Positions 16,471-34,896 are shown, counted from the stretch's first letter. The stretch: DNA of 64,000 bases from Deltaproteobacteria bacterium (GCA_031263485.1 JAISFS010000334.1:21738-85737); one strand, 5' to 3'. Made by a program: numbers and translations. Notes: generated from the letters alone by a model not told the origin.

Positions 16471-16585
16471 CCAGAGACAGCCGGTCGCCTCAGGGCGTTA
16501 ATGGCGCAAGCCGCCGGTCGAGGCCGTGGACAGACCACAGGCTGGCATCGGCCCTGAAAAAGGGGGCCCTTTCGGGTCGCCTTCA
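16471..16585 (+). promoter_or_regulatory. Ribosomal protein L10 leader
   Basis: The stretch AGAGACAGCCGGTCGCC, then GTTAATGGCGC and GCCGCCGGTCGAGG, has the conserved shape and wording of L10 leaders: AGACAGC paired region, TTAAT loop, and a returning strand that pairs CCGGTC with its complement. L10-(L12)4 binds this structure to repress rplJ-rplL translation. The G-rich hairpin GGGGGCCCTTT near 16562 lies between it and the rplJ Shine-Dalgarno (GGAAAGGAGG, 16591-16600). The leader is called by recognition; covariance was not tested. Confidence 0.65.
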
Positions 16586-16616
16586 TTCCAGGAAAGGAGG
16601 AAAACCCTAACAGGCA

Positions 16617-17150
16617 ATGGACAAGGATACGAAAAAGGCCGTGCTCTCCGAGCTCAAGGCCATCTTCAAGGGATCCCAGGCCGTCTTCGTCGCCGACTTC
16701 AAGGGGCTTTCCGTCACCGCGCAGAACCAGCTGAGGCTCAAGGTGCGCGCCGCCGGGGGCGGCTTCAGGGTGGCCAAGAATACCCTGACGCGGCTGGCCG
16801 TGGACGATGCCGGGGCGTCGGGCATAAGGCCCCATCTTATCGGCAACAACGCGCTGGCGTACACCGAAGGCGATCCGGTGGCCCTGGCCAAGGCCGTCAC
16901 GGACTTCGCGAAGGACGAGGAGAAGTTCCAGATCAAGTGCGGCGTCCTGGGCTCCAAGGCCCTCACGGCGGACGACATCAGGACTCTTTCCAAGCTGCCT
17001 TCCAGGGAGGCCCTGGTGGCGACGCTCCTGGGCACCCTGAACGCGGTGCCGGGCTCGCTCGTGCGCGTCCTGGCCGGCGTCCCGCAGAAGCTGGTCCGTC
17101 TCATCTCGGCAATAGGCGAGCGGAAGGGCGAGAAGCCCGAAGCCGCCTGA
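16617..17150 (+). CDS. rplJ: Ribosomal protein uL10
   Basis: A 177-residue protein with the uL10 hallmarks [35 protein letters not shown], shown as [12 protein letters not shown] and [23 protein letters not shown] and the C-terminal helix that carries L7/L12 dimers follow. It anchors the stalk to 23S rRNA and binds its own leader with L12. The 408-bp gap after rplA holds that leader. Confidence 0.96.
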   Translation: MDKDTKKAVLSELKAIFKGSQAVFVADFKGLSVTAQNQLRLKVRAAGGGFRVAKNTLTRLAVDDAGASGIRPHLIGNNALAYTEGDPVALAKAVTDFAKDEEKFQIKCGVLGSKALTADDIRTLSKLPSREALVATLLGTLNAVPGSLVRVLAGVPQKLVRLISAIGERKGEKPEAA

Positions 17151-17238
17151 AAATGCCGACGACCCGAAAGATTCCCCGGGGGCCAGCGCGCCCCCCTACG
17201 GGCCCGGTCAGCGGGCCCGACGGAGCAAGACACATATC

Positions 17239-17628
17239 ATGAGCGTTTCCAAGGAAGAGGTTATCGAGTTCCTCAAGAACATGTCCGTTATCGAGCTGTC
17301 CGGCCTGGTGAAGGAGCTCGAGGAGATCTTCGGCGTGTCCGCCGCCGCCCCGGTGGCCGTGTCCGCCGCCGGCCCCGCCGTGGCGGTCGAGGCGGGGCCC
17401 CCGCCCGAGGAGCAGACGGAGTTCACCCTGGTCCTGACCGAGGTGGGCCCGCAGAAGATCAACATCATCAAGGAGGTCCGCGCCATAGTGCCCGGCCTTG
17501 GCCTGAAGGAGGCCAAGGAGCTGGTCGAGGGCGCCCCGCAGAACGTGAAGGAAGGCATCACCAAGGAGGAGGCCGAGAAGTTCAAGAAGCAGCTCGAGGC
17601 CCTGGGCGCAAAGGTGGAGATCAAGTAG
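17239..17628 (+). CDS. rplL: Ribosomal protein bL12 (L7/L12)
   Basis: A 129-residue protein. The N-terminal dimerisation domain contains [25 protein letters not shown]; an Ala/Pro/Val-rich hinge spans 38-58; the C-terminal domain holds [37 protein letters not shown] and [14 protein letters not shown]. It recruits translation GTPases. It lies 88 bp after rplJ and shares its leader control. Confidence 0.97.
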   Translation: MSVSKEEVIEFLKNMSVIELSGLVKELEEIFGVSAAAPVAVSAAGPAVAVEAGPPPEEQTEFTLVLTEVGPQKINIIKEVRAIVPGLGLKEAKELVEGAPQNVKEGITKEEAEKFKKQLEALGAKVEIK

Positions 17629-17643
17629 CGCCCCATTTCCGTC

Positions 17644-17680
17644 GCCCGCGGCCGGCCTCATGCCCGGCCGGTCGCGGGCC
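17644..17680 (+). other. Long hairpin in the rplL-rpoB gap
   Basis: GCCCGCGGCCGG pairs with CCGGTCGCGGGC (one G-T pair) around a short loop that includes TCATGC. It lacks a T tract. The rplL-rpoB gap of many bacteria holds an attenuator or an RNase III site that sets the ratio of ribosomal protein to polymerase; this hairpin is the best candidate here. Confidence 0.5.
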
Positions 17681-18163
17681 AAGCTACGCCCCGGAGGACG
17701 GGTGGTCTATCCGCCGGGGATTTCGGCCATAACCGCCGCCCGCCGCCCCCGAACGGGGGGAGGTGACCCCATAGCCCTGAAGACATTCTATTGCCAGCTC
17801 CGCCGTCCGCGCGGCGGACTTGACGAGGGAAACTGAAGTTCTCGCGGGCGTCGCGCCGCCAAGGCCCCGCCCGCTCCCCTGTGCCGTAGGACCGCGCGAG
17901 CGGTCGCGCGGCCCGGGGGGCCCCAGGCCCCCGGGCCCATAGCCTAAAAGCCTCAGCCTCCTGTCGCCCTCGCAAGGCTTCGGGAAAGGGTCAGGCCGAG
18001 CACATTGGAAGAAGAAACTCTGCCCTTGAACGGTAACGCCTCACCCGCCGCGTCGGCCTTTCCAGGAAATGGCCGCTGCGGCGGGCACGGGGCTTTTTTG
18101 CCCTCCGGATCCTTACGGGCCTGAGGGCACGGGGGTGGCCGCCCGCCCCCGGCCGGAGGAAAA
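17681..18163 (+). other. rplL-rpoB intergenic region
   Basis: About 480 bp of high-GC sequence without a gene. Apart from the hairpin at its left edge and the rpoB Shine-Dalgarno (GGAGGA at 18154-18159), I see no defined signal. Confidence 0.4.
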
Positions 18164-23107
<4,944 letters not shown>

Positions 23108-23297
23108 GGGTCCCAGGCGTCCGGCGCGGCCGTCCGCTTGGCGGACGGCCGACGCGACCTGACCCGGCAAAGGCATACGGCCCGCGCGGCCCACGCACCG
23201 CAGGCCCCTCCACGGACTTTCCCGGCCCCCGGCCTCAGCCGGGGGCCGTCTTCCCGCTTTTTCCGGCGCGGCCGCCGCTCCGGGAAGGAGGAACCAC

Positions 23298-27776
<4,479 letters not shown>

Positions 27777-27818
27777 CGTCGGCTTCGCCCCGCCAATGAC
27801 AAGGCGGGCCCGCAGAAC

Positions 27819-27868
27819 GGGCCCCCTCCCCGGACGCCTCCCGCTTCCGGGGAGGGGGCCCATTTTTT
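27819..27868 (+). terminator. Strong terminator closing the rpoBC operon
   Basis: GGGCCCCCTCCCCGGA (27819-27834) pairs perfectly over 16 bp with TCCGGGGAGGGGGCCC (27846-27861); an A and six T residues follow. It lies 42 bp after the rpoC stop. Confidence 0.97.
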
Positions 27869-28018
27869 CCCGGCGGCTTCAGGCCGGTCGCCGCGGCTTC
27901 CCGGCACGCCCGAAGCTCCCGGCACGCCCGAAGCGCCGGTCCAGGAAACAGGAAACCTTCGCCGGAAGGCCCCTGCGGGGAAGAAGGGGGCCTACGGATG
28001 TCTTCCCGCGATTTCCAG

Positions 28019-28047
28019 TGGAAAAACATGCCTGCGGGGGGTAATAT
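28019..28047 (+). promoter_or_regulatory. Possible promoter for the Cys-repeat secreted protein
   Basis: TGGAAA (28019-28024), a 17-base spacer and TAATAT (28042-28047) lie 74 bp before the ATG at 28121. The -10 is good and the -35 only fair. The surrounding 27869-28120 stretch holds nothing else I recognise. Confidence 0.45.
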
Positions 28048-28120
28048 CCTGTCGAGGGCGTCTGGGGGCCAGCGACCGCCGCAGGCGAAGGCGGCGCTCG
28101 GTCCGATTAGGAGGCGAGAT

Positions 28121-28603
28121 ATGGGACGGGTCTTGAACATGCGGGCCGCCGGGCGAAGCCTGACCGCGGCTCCCGGCAGGGCTTCGGTATTCGCGGCGGC
28201 CCTGATCATTCTCGCCGCGGCCTTCCTCCTGGCCTCGACGGACGCCGCGGCCGATACCAAGGATACCTGCCGGAAGACCTCCCGCGGGGACGTGACCTGC
28301 ACCGGCAAGGACGGGGACAAGCGTACGCGGACCGACTGCGAGAGGAACCCCCGAGGCTACAACTGCACCAGGCGCACCGCCGACGGGGAGAGGACGCGTT
28401 CCCGCTGCCTCAAGACCTCCACGGGCCAGCTGGACTGCACGTCGGGCACGGGCCGGGACAGGACCCGGACCGTCTGCAACGAGAACAGCGGTGGCGACGT
28501 CGAATGCCGCACCAGGGGCACCTCCGGCTCCAGGACGGACACCAGTTGCCAGACGGACAGCAGAGGCAGGACGGTCTGCAAGGGCAAGGACAGGCGGCGT
28601 TAG
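28121..28603 (+). CDS. Secreted protein with five C-x5-G-x3-C repeats
   Basis: A 160-residue protein. Residues 1-43 are a long signal peptide (basic start, hydrophobic ALIILAAAFLLA core, cleavage near AAA-DT). The mature part consists of five units of about 23 residues, each with one cysteine pair: CRKTSRGDVTC, CERNPRGYNC, CLKTSTGQLDC, CNENSGGDVEC and CQTDSRGRTVC. Each pair is followed by a charged link ending RTR or RTD. The spacing C-x5-G-x3-C (x2 in unit two) suggests each pair closes its own small disulfide hairpin in the periplasm or outside the cell. It ends very basic (KGKDRRR). I know no family for it. The ATG at 28121 follows TAGGAGG. The neighbour at 29303 carries the same motif twice. 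Confidence 0.75.
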   Translation: MGRVLNMRAAGRSLTAAPGRASVFAAALIILAAAFLLASTDAAADTKDTCRKTSRGDVTCTGKDGDKRTRTDCERNPRGYNCTRRTADGERTRSRCLKTSTGQLDCTSGTGRDRTRTVCNENSGGDVECRTRGTSGSRTDTSCQTDSRGRTVCKGKDRRR

Positions 28604-28844
28604 GCGGCGTATGGGCGAAGCGGCGGGACATGCGGCAAGGAGCCCGGCGCGTGCCGGACAAAGATCCGGGATCGGTCGCGTGACCGGGTTAGCGCTCCTT
28701 GCCCCCGCGTTCCACGCGGCGCTTTCGCTACGCGCTCCGGATGCCCTGGCCGAGGGCTGGCACTATCTCTGGCGCCTGATATCCCCCGTAGCTTGCAGCG
28801 GGGATATGAGGCGCGTTCAGCCCTGAGTTTCGATGTGTTTTCCG

Positions 28845-29215
28845 ATAATCGATTCCACTGCAAAAACCCTCCCCCTCGACCGAGAGGCGGAACGCTTTGT
28901 GGCCATCGCGTTGGCGCACCCTTGCGCTTAAGCCTTTAACCATCGCCATTCTGGCGCACCATTTACCCAGCATTCTGCCTTCAAATTGCTACCTGGAGGT
29001 GATGGTGGGGGTTTTTTGCAGTGGAATCATAATTGATTCCACTGCAAAAACCCTCCCCCTCGACAGAAAGGCGGAACGCTTTGTGTCCATCGTATTGGCA
29101 CCCTTGCGCTTAAGCCTTTGACCACCGCCATTCTTGCGCACCATGTACCCAGCATTCTGCCCTCAAAGTGCTACCTGGAGGTGAGGGTGGGGGTTTTTGC
29201 AGTGGAATTATAATT
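28845..29215. repeat. Two tandem copies of a 175-178 bp element with inverted ends
   Basis: Unit 1 is 28851-29028 and unit 2 is 29035-29209. Each begins GATTCCACTGCAAAAACCC and ends with the inverse GGGTTTTT(T)GCAGTGGAAT. The units are very similar throughout and are separated and flanked by the six-base string ATAATY (28845-28850, 29029-29034, 29210-29215). They could be target duplications of two adjacent insertions or simply part of a duplicated period of about 184 bp. No coding capacity is evident, though a minus-strand frame reads through part of it. It lies between the two C-x5-G-x3-C genes. The rest of 28604-29302 shows nothing else. Confidence 0.85.
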
Positions 29216-29302
29216 CAGGTTTCTTCGCCGAATGCGGCGGCTCCGCCGCCGAAGGCGAAGGCTTGCCCGCTAGCGGAGATGGTGCGCGGAACGTGAAAAA
29301 AG

Positions 29303-29746
29303 ATGGCCCGGACGGCGGACATGGCCGCTGAAGATGCCGTTCCGTCCGCAGGTCAGGGCGAAGGAATGCATGAAATGGATGCGCGTCCCGAAAATTCGAG
29401 GCAGGACGGCCCGCCCGTCAAGCAGGAAGCGACCCCCTATGCCGCGCCGCACTTCGGGCACTCCTGGAAGCCCGCTCTCATAGCGGTCCTGGTCGCGGGA
29501 CTTGCCGTGGCGGCGTTTATCATCGGCGCCTGGTACCACAAACAGCAGTTCGTCTGTGTCATGACCGCCTCGGGCACGGTCGTCTGCGGCCAGAGCTCCG
29601 GCCCGGCGGGCGGAGCCGCCGGCGCCTCGTTCGTCCAGCCGCAGGCCGAAAGCTACAGGGAAGGCCGCAGAAAAGTCACGGAGACCAGATGCCACAACGA
29701 CGAGCAGGGCGTTCAGATCTGCCGCACCACTGAATACTCCGAATGA
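29303..29746 (+). CDS. Membrane-anchored protein with two C-x5-G-x3-C motifs
   Basis: A 147-residue protein. Residues 1-52 are hydrophilic; a single transmembrane helix (about 56-78, ALIAVLVAGLAVAAFIIGAWY) would anchor it with the C terminus outside. The outer part has CVMTASGTVVC and, near the end, CHNDEQGVQIC, the same C-x5-G-x3-C spacing as the secreted protein at 28121. A Gly/Ala linker joins the two. The start is uncertain: ATG 29303 has a poor ribosome-binding site, and the in-frame ATG at 29321 is possible. No family is recognised. The shared motif suggests a related role for the two genes. Confidence 0.6.
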   Translation: MARTADMAAEDAVPSAGQGEGMHEMDARPENSRQDGPPVKQEATPYAAPHFGHSWKPALIAVLVAGLAVAAFIIGAWYHKQQFVCVMTASGTVVCGQSSGPAGGAAGASFVQPQAESYREGRRKVTETRCHNDEQGVQICRTTEYSE

Positions 29747-30592
29747 CGGCACCTTCTTGAGGATGACCGGCCTGGCCGCAGGACCCTCCCGGTCGTATCG
29801 CGGCAGGAGATGACGTCGGCCGCCGAAAGCCTGACGCGTCCTTCGGGCTTCTTCGGGCAAAGGACATGCCTTCCCGCAACAGGCTTCAGGGACGCGCGGA
29901 TCGCAGGTAGGGATGCTTGCCGTAACGTGCGCCGACCTTGCGGGCCGGTTCGGGGCCCCGGTATCCATAGGCCTGCGGACAACGGGAATCAGGGTCCCAT
30001 GTCCCATGACCGGGGCGAGCGCGAACCTGATCGTTACGTTGCCGCGGACGAACCGCAGGCCTGCCGGGATCGTCCATGCGTCCGACGGCCATGTGCCGAA
30101 GCCGGATTACGGCAGGACGCCGCCGCCGATCCGGGCCTGAACGGCCTTGCCGCAGTTTCCGCCGTGGTCTGCCATCCCCGCGTGATAAGCGGCGTTGACT
30201 GGGCTCGCGACATACCCGCGAAGGGACCGGAGACCAGCGGAACGTGGCGGGAGACATTCCCGAAAGCGCAGTCCGGAAGGAGTGGGCAGATCGGATACCG
30301 GCCTGCGTCGCGAAGGCGATCGTGACCGCAGGGTTGCGGCCATAAACGACGACGCTCCGCCGAAATGTACCGCAACCCGGTTTCCGGCTCATCCTCCTCA
30401 CATTTCGCCCGCCATCCTCACCCCGCCGATCCCGTGTTCAGGCTCATCACGTCGGCCTTCCGCCCGGAGTTTCCGGCCCGTCGGGCAGCCTCCGGGCATT
30501 CCGGCATCCGCTTTCCCGATGTCCACTGGTTCCGGCATTGGCGGATAAGCCATTCGGCCAGCGTTTTCCGGCATGTCGCGGGTCAAGACGTC
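29747..30592. other. Gene-poor stretch, nothing recognised
   Basis: About 850 bp. Frames are open on both strands, but they are Arg/Pro/Gly-rich and mutually overlapping, without start signals or family resemblance. I see no RNA gene. It separates the Cys-repeat genes from the OmpA-like gene. Confidence 0.4.
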
Positions 30593-30621
30593 TTTACCCG
30601 CCTGACGCCATAAGGTATGAT
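30593..30621 (+). promoter_or_regulatory. Probable promoter for the SPOR/OmpA protein
   Basis: TTTACC (30593-30598), a 17-base spacer and TATGAT (30616-30621) lie about 70 bp before the ATG at 30690. Confidence 0.5.
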
Positions 30622-30689
30622 CTGCGAGGTTCGCTTTCCCCGGCGGGTTACGCCGGGCCTCACGCCGCCTGGAGGTTTACGACGTCTGT

Positions 30690-32960
30690 ATGGCGAGATT
30701 AGCCCGTATAGCCCTAATTATGCTTCTCTTTTTGCTCGCGCTCCGGCCCGGGGCCGCCCTGGCCCAGGACTACGTGGTTCAGGTGAGTTCCCTTTCCACC
30801 CTGGAGGCCGCCCAGACGGAGGCCCAGAGGCTCCTGGGCCAGGGGGTGCCCAGCTTCCAGAGGTCGGAGGAGATCCCGGAACGCGGCATCGTGCATCGGG
30901 TCTACTTGGGGCCTTTCTCCTCCCGCGCCGAGGCCCAGGCGGCCGCCGAGGCGCTCAAGACGGCTGGCGTCGTGAAGGACTATATCCTGCGCACCGATGG
31001 CGGCACCACAGGCACCCCGGCCGGTCCCGCCGCCTCCGCCCCGGCCGTTGCGCCGCCGCAGGGCGGCACGGACTCCGGGCCTGCGGAGCCTTTCGACCCG
31101 GAGGCCGCCTCCGGGCCGCCTCCGGAAGCCTTCGACCCTGAGACGCCCGTCCTGCAGGCCCCTGCAGCCGCGACGCCGCAGGTTCCCCAGGCCCAGGTGC
31201 CCGGAGGCGCCTACGGCCCGGCTCCGACGCTGGGACCTGGAGGCGAGGCCTGGGCCCCGCCTCTGCCTCCCCAGGCGCCTGTCCAGCAGCCCGCCGCAGA
31301 CGATGCCTGGGGCGGACCGCCCGCAGTCCCCGGAACAGTCGGCGGATCCGCTCCGCCCAGGGCCGTGGCGCCTGGCGAGACCGTCTACTGGACCGAGGGC
31401 GGGGGAGACGCCGCGGCCGCCGCGGCCGAAGGCTGGCCGCCCCCGCCGCCCCAGGCCCCCGCCGCCGTGCCTCCCGTCGGCCAGGCTCCAGCCGCCGTGC
31501 CTCCCGTCGGCCTGGCGCCAGCCGCCGTGCCTCCCGTCGGCCAGGCGCCAGCCGCCGAAGGCTGGCCGCCACCGCCCCCCCGGGCCCCGGCTACCCAACA
31601 GCCTTCCGCCGAGGGCTGGCCGCCTCCGCCACCCCAGGCTCCGGCGCCCAAGCCGGACGATTGGGGTCAGGCGCCCGCCGTTCCGGTTCCTCCTTCCGCA
31701 CCCGGCGCGGTTCCACCCGTCGCGATCGCCCCACCAGCGGCACCTCCGACAGCGGTCGCCTCTTCGGCTACGCCTCCTAACACGGTCGTCCTTCCGGCGG
31801 AGCCTCCGGTTTCGGCACCCGCCGCTGCCGTTCCGGGCGCGGTTCCCCCCGTCGCGGCCGTACCGGCGGCCGTCATGACCGGCTCCCCGCAACCCGATGC
31901 CTGGGACGGCAAGGCCAACTCGTTTACGGCCTTGGTCGATCTTTCCTCCAGCATGCTCTGGCTGTCCCCCTGCCGGGGGGGACTGGTCAAGGCCGAGGCC
32001 GAGAGCGCGCTTCTCCGCAAGATAAGCCAGCGTCTCCCGAACCGTCCCTACATAGCGGCGCTGAGGGTGTTCGGCTACCAGCAGGCCTGGCGCGAGGCCG
32101 ACTTCACGACGCTTTACTACGGCCCCACGGCCTACGAGTCGGACGGATTCGACCGGGCGGTGGCGAGGCTCGCCCCGGCCAACGCCGTGTCCCCATTCGG
32201 GGTGGCGCTCAGGGCCACGGCCGAGGAACTCGCCGCCTTGCCCTCACCCCGGGCGGTACTGATGTTCTCCGACTTCGAGGTGACCTCAGATCCGGGCGAT
32301 CCGCCCCAGGAGAGCGGACGGCTCCGCGGCCGCTTCGGGGGAGACACGCGTGTCTACGCCTTTTTCGTCACAAAGGACCGCAAGGCCAAGACGCTTGCCG
32401 CCAACGTCGCCGCCTCGGGAGGGGGGCAAAGCTTCGACGTGTGTGCTATGCTTGGTGACGAGGCCGCCTTCGAAGCCATGATGGACGAGATTTTCGGACC
32501 CAAGGAGGAGCCTCCCTGCGCGGATTCGGACGGGGACGGGGTCTGCGACGTCCAGGACCAGTGCCCCTCCACCCCGAAGGGGGCCCCGGTGGACAGCCGG
32601 GGATGCTGGATCGCGGCCTATTCGCAGTTCTTCGACTTCGACAAGGCCGTCGTGAAGAGCGCCTTTTTGCCCAGGCTCCAGTATGCCGCCGAAATCATCA
32701 GGAACAACCCCCAGATAGGCGAGATCATCATCGCTGGCCATACGGACGACAAGGGGACGGACTCCTACAACATGGATCTGGGCCGCCGCAGGGCGCAGGC
32801 CGTCATGGACGTCCTGGTCAAAAACGGCGCCCCCGCCGAGAGGATGAAGGTGGAGTCCTTCGGGAAGACCAGGCCGGTGGCGGAGAACACCACCGAGGAG
32901 GGTCGGGCCCGGAACCGGCGGGTGGAGTTCCACGTCGGGGATGTCCCTCCGGCCGCTTAG
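30690..32960 (+). CDS. SPOR - Pro-rich - VWA-like - OmpA envelope protein
   Basis: 756 residues. A signal peptide spans 1-25 (cut after ALA). A SPOR domain (26-105: DYVVQVSSLSTLEAAQTEAQ through VHRVYLGPFSSRAEAQAA) should bind denuded peptidoglycan. A Pro/Ala-rich linker (105-405) contains 10-residue AAVPPVGQAP and WPPPPPQAPA repeats. A VWA-like domain begins FTALVDLSSSM near 411, with DxSxS of a metal site. A calcium-type DSDGDGVCDVQDQC segment lies near 612. The C-terminal OmpA domain (about 645-752) has FDFDKAVVKS, GHTDDKGTDSYNMDLGRRRAQAV and RNRRVEF. It probably tethers the outer membrane or a septal complex to peptidoglycan. GGAGGT precedes the ATG. I know of no standard protein with this exact domain order. 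Confidence 0.85.
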   Translation: MARLARIALIMLLFLLALRPGAALAQDYVVQVSSLSTLEAAQTEAQRLLGQGVPSFQRSEEIPERGIVHRVYLGPFSSRAEAQAAAEALKTAGVVKDYILRTDGGTTGTPAGPAASAPAVAPPQGGTDSGPAEPFDPEAASGPPPEAFDPETPVLQAPAAATPQVPQAQVPGGAYGPAPTLGPGGEAWAPPLPPQAPVQQPAADDAWGGPPAVPGTVGGSAPPRAVAPGETVYWTEGGGDAAAAAAEGWPPPPPQAPAAVPPVGQAPAAVPPVGLAPAAVPPVGQAPAAEGWPPPPPRAPATQQPSAEGWPPPPPQAPAPKPDDWGQAPAVPVPPSAPGAVPPVAIAPPAAPPTAVASSATPPNTVVLPAEPPVSAPAAAVPGAVPPVAAVPAAVMTGSPQPDAWDGKANSFTALVDLSSSMLWLSPCRGGLVKAEAESALLRKISQRLPNRPYIAALRVFGYQQAWREADFTTLYYGPTAYESDGFDRAVARLAPANAVSPFGVALRATAEELAALPSPRAVLMFSDFEVTSDPGDPPQESGRLRGRFGGDTRVYAFFVTKDRKAKTLAANVAASGGGQSFDVCAMLGDEAAFEAMMDEIFGPKEEPPCADSDGDGVCDVQDQCPSTPKGAPVDSRGCWIAAYSQFFDFDKAVVKSAFLPRLQYAAEIIRNNPQIGEIIIAGHTDDKGTDSYNMDLGRRRAQAVMDVLVKNGAPAERMKVESFGKTRPVAENTTEEGRARNRRVEFHVGDVPPAA

Positions 32961-33188
32961 TCCGGGGCGGATTTCCGGGCGCGGGCCTTTGAGGGGCCCG
33001 CAAGCGGGCGAGGGCTTTCCGCCCCCGCCCGGGGGCGTCCGGGTTTCGGGCTACCAGAGGCAGGAAGTAAGGGAGCCGGGCTTCCCGTTCCTGCGGTTCC
33101 TGGGCCCGAAGGGGCCCGAAGGGGCCCGTGCCCGCAATCCAGGATCCGGACGGAGGGCTTGCCCCCGGAGGATCCGTCAGGTCGGTTC

Positions 33189-33563
33189 ATGATAGGGCCA
33201 GTCAACAGGGGCAACCTGGCGTCCATCTTCGCGGCGGCGACGTTCAAGACGGCGCAGCACAACGAGAGGACCAACGTCTCGCAGCTCCTGACCCGGAGCG
33301 AGGCCCAGGCCATGGCCCACAACTCCTCCGGGCCCATGCAGCGGACCACCTACCTTGCCCACCAGATACAGCCGGTCTCCGTCGGGCGGCACCAGAACGC
33401 GCATATCCCTGATCTAACCAAGCAGAACTACAGCGCCCTGGCCGACAGCCAGAGCAATTACCACGCGGCAGACTACCTGCCCAGGAACTACAACGCCCTT
33501 GGCCAGGTGGCCCAGATAGCCGACCAGGCCTCGGCCGGGGTCGTCATCAACAGGGTCATCTGA
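33189..33563 (+). CDS. Small hypothetical protein, Asn/Gln/Ala-rich
   Basis: A 124-residue soluble protein with no signal peptide. It is rich in Asn, Gln, His, Ser and Ala and has a normal codon pattern. It runs MIGPVNRGNLASIFAAATFK at the start, then YLAHQIQPVSVGRHQNAHIPDL, and ends ASAGVVINRVI. The even, non-repetitive composition suggests a real coding gene, but I recognise no family. The ATG at 33189 is preceded by GGAGGA 18 bases away, so a TTG at 33159 is an alternative start. It lies between the OmpA-like gene and the AI-2E-type transporter, 137 bp before the latter. Confidence 0.5.
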   Translation: MIGPVNRGNLASIFAAATFKTAQHNERTNVSQLLTRSEAQAMAHNSSGPMQRTTYLAHQIQPVSVGRHQNAHIPDLTKQNYSALADSQSNYHAADYLPRNYNALGQVAQIADQASAGVVINRVI

Positions 33564-33699
33564 GCGGGCCGCCGGCGGGGCCGGGCCACGATGCGCCTAA
33601 CGCCCGGCCTGCGCCAGCGTCCCCGTTTTCCGGGTCGGACCGCGTCGGGAGGCGGCGGCTTCGGGCGAGGCTTTCCCGCAGGAGGGCACGGGAGCCCAG

Positions 33700-34896
33700 A
33701 TGTCTTTCAACATTTCGGAATTCGCCCGCGTAAACAAGGTCTTCCTCATCTGGACGGCCTTCGGGGCGCTGATCTACCTCCTGAGGGACCTCTTCGGGCT
33801 GGTGTTCATCACCTTCGTCCTGAGCTTCGTCATCTGCAGCGTGGCCCGTTTCTTCACTCACGTCCTGAAGGTCAAGCGCAGGAGGGTGGTCGTCTGCGGC
33901 ATCTACGTCCTTCTCCTGACCGCCATCGCCTGCTTCCTCATCATGGGCTTCCCCAAGATCCTGGCCGAGGCCCGCGAGTTCACCCTCCAGCTTCCGCAAT
34001 CCGTGGACAAGGTGGAGGAGAACATGGACACCTTCATCGAGAACAACCCCGCCTTCGGGCCCTTCCTGGAGAGGGTCCGCGAGGGCATCACCCTGGACGC
34101 GCTCATCAGCCGCGGCTGGAGCTGGGGACGCTCCTTCATCGCCAGGGGCTGGCACTACATCTCCTGGTTCTTCATCGCCATCATCTTCAGCTTCCTCATC
34201 GTCTTCGACCTGCCGGACCTCATCCAGAAGTTCCGCTCGCTCCGGTATACCCGCATCCACGTCATCTACGACGAGACGGTCTCGGGGGTGATCCAGTTCG
34301 CCAAGGTCGTGGGCGAGAACTTCAAGGCCCAGATCTACATCTCCGCCATCAACACCGCCTTCACTTTCATAGGCCTCACCTTCATCGGCACGGGCATGAC
34401 GGCTCTCCTTTCGGTGGTGGTCTTCGCCTGCGGGCTGATCCCGGTCATGGGCGTCTTCATCTCCTCGGTGCCGGTGATGCTGGTCGCCATCAACGCGGGC
34501 GGGCTCTCCATGCTGGCCTGGGTCCTGGCCCTCATCGTGGTCATCCACGCCGTCGAGGCGTACATCCTGAATCCCCGCATCGTTTCCTCGGTCCTTCACA
34601 TAAACCCCGTCATCACGCTGATGATCCTCTACATCGCCCACAGCATCATGGGCATGTGGGGAATGTTCCTGGGCGTGCCCATCTCGGTCTACATCTATGC
34701 CCAGGTGGTGAACGTGAAGCATCCTGCCCACCCCAACGGCCACGGTCGGCCGGCCCCGGCCGCCGCCAGGTCCGCCGCTTCCCCGCCTGCCGAAGCCGGG
34801 GTGCCGGGGCCGCTTCTCCCCGAGGGGGCCGCAGCCGAAGGCGAGATTGCGGTCGCGGAGAGCGAGGTCGCGGTCTCGCCCGCCGACGAGGCCTGA
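33700..34896 (+). CDS. AI-2E/PerM-family membrane transporter
   Basis: 398 residues. N-terminal helices (about 14-60 and 66-88) are followed by a long soluble loop (90-160), then a C-terminal block of about five helices with GLIPVMGVFISSVPVMLVAINAG and HAVEAYILNPRIVSSVLHINPVITLMILYIA (the latter shown as two motifs, VEAYILNPRIVS and INPVITLM). This is the PerM/YdiK/TqsA-type exporter architecture; members have been linked to AI-2 release or sodium/proton antiport. The final 50 residues are an Ala/Pro/Glu-rich tail typical of this genome. The ATG at 33700 follows a GGAG-like sequence. Confidence 0.88.
   Translation: MSFNISEFARVNKVFLIWTAFGALIYLLRDLFGLVFITFVLSFVICSVARFFTHVLKVKRRRVVVCGIYVLLLTAIACFLIMGFPKILAEAREFTLQLPQSVDKVEENMDTFIENNPAFGPFLERVREGITLDALISRGWSWGRSFIARGWHYISWFFIAIIFSFLIVFDLPDLIQKFRSLRYTRIHVIYDETVSGVIQFAKVVGENFKAQIYISAINTAFTFIGLTFIGTGMTALLSVVVFACGLIPVMGVFISSVPVMLVAINAGGLSMLAWVLALIVVIHAVEAYILNPRIVSSVLHINPVITLMILYIAHSIMGMWGMFLGVPISVYIYAQVVNVKHPAHPNGHGRPAPAAARSAASPPAEAGVPGPLLPEGAAAEGEIAVAESEVAVSPADEA

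Noticed and set aside
28728..28973. Small minus-strand gene reading into the tandem element
   Set aside because: It depends on the repeat sequence itself and has no start signal. The repeated unit with inverted ends explains the conservation better.
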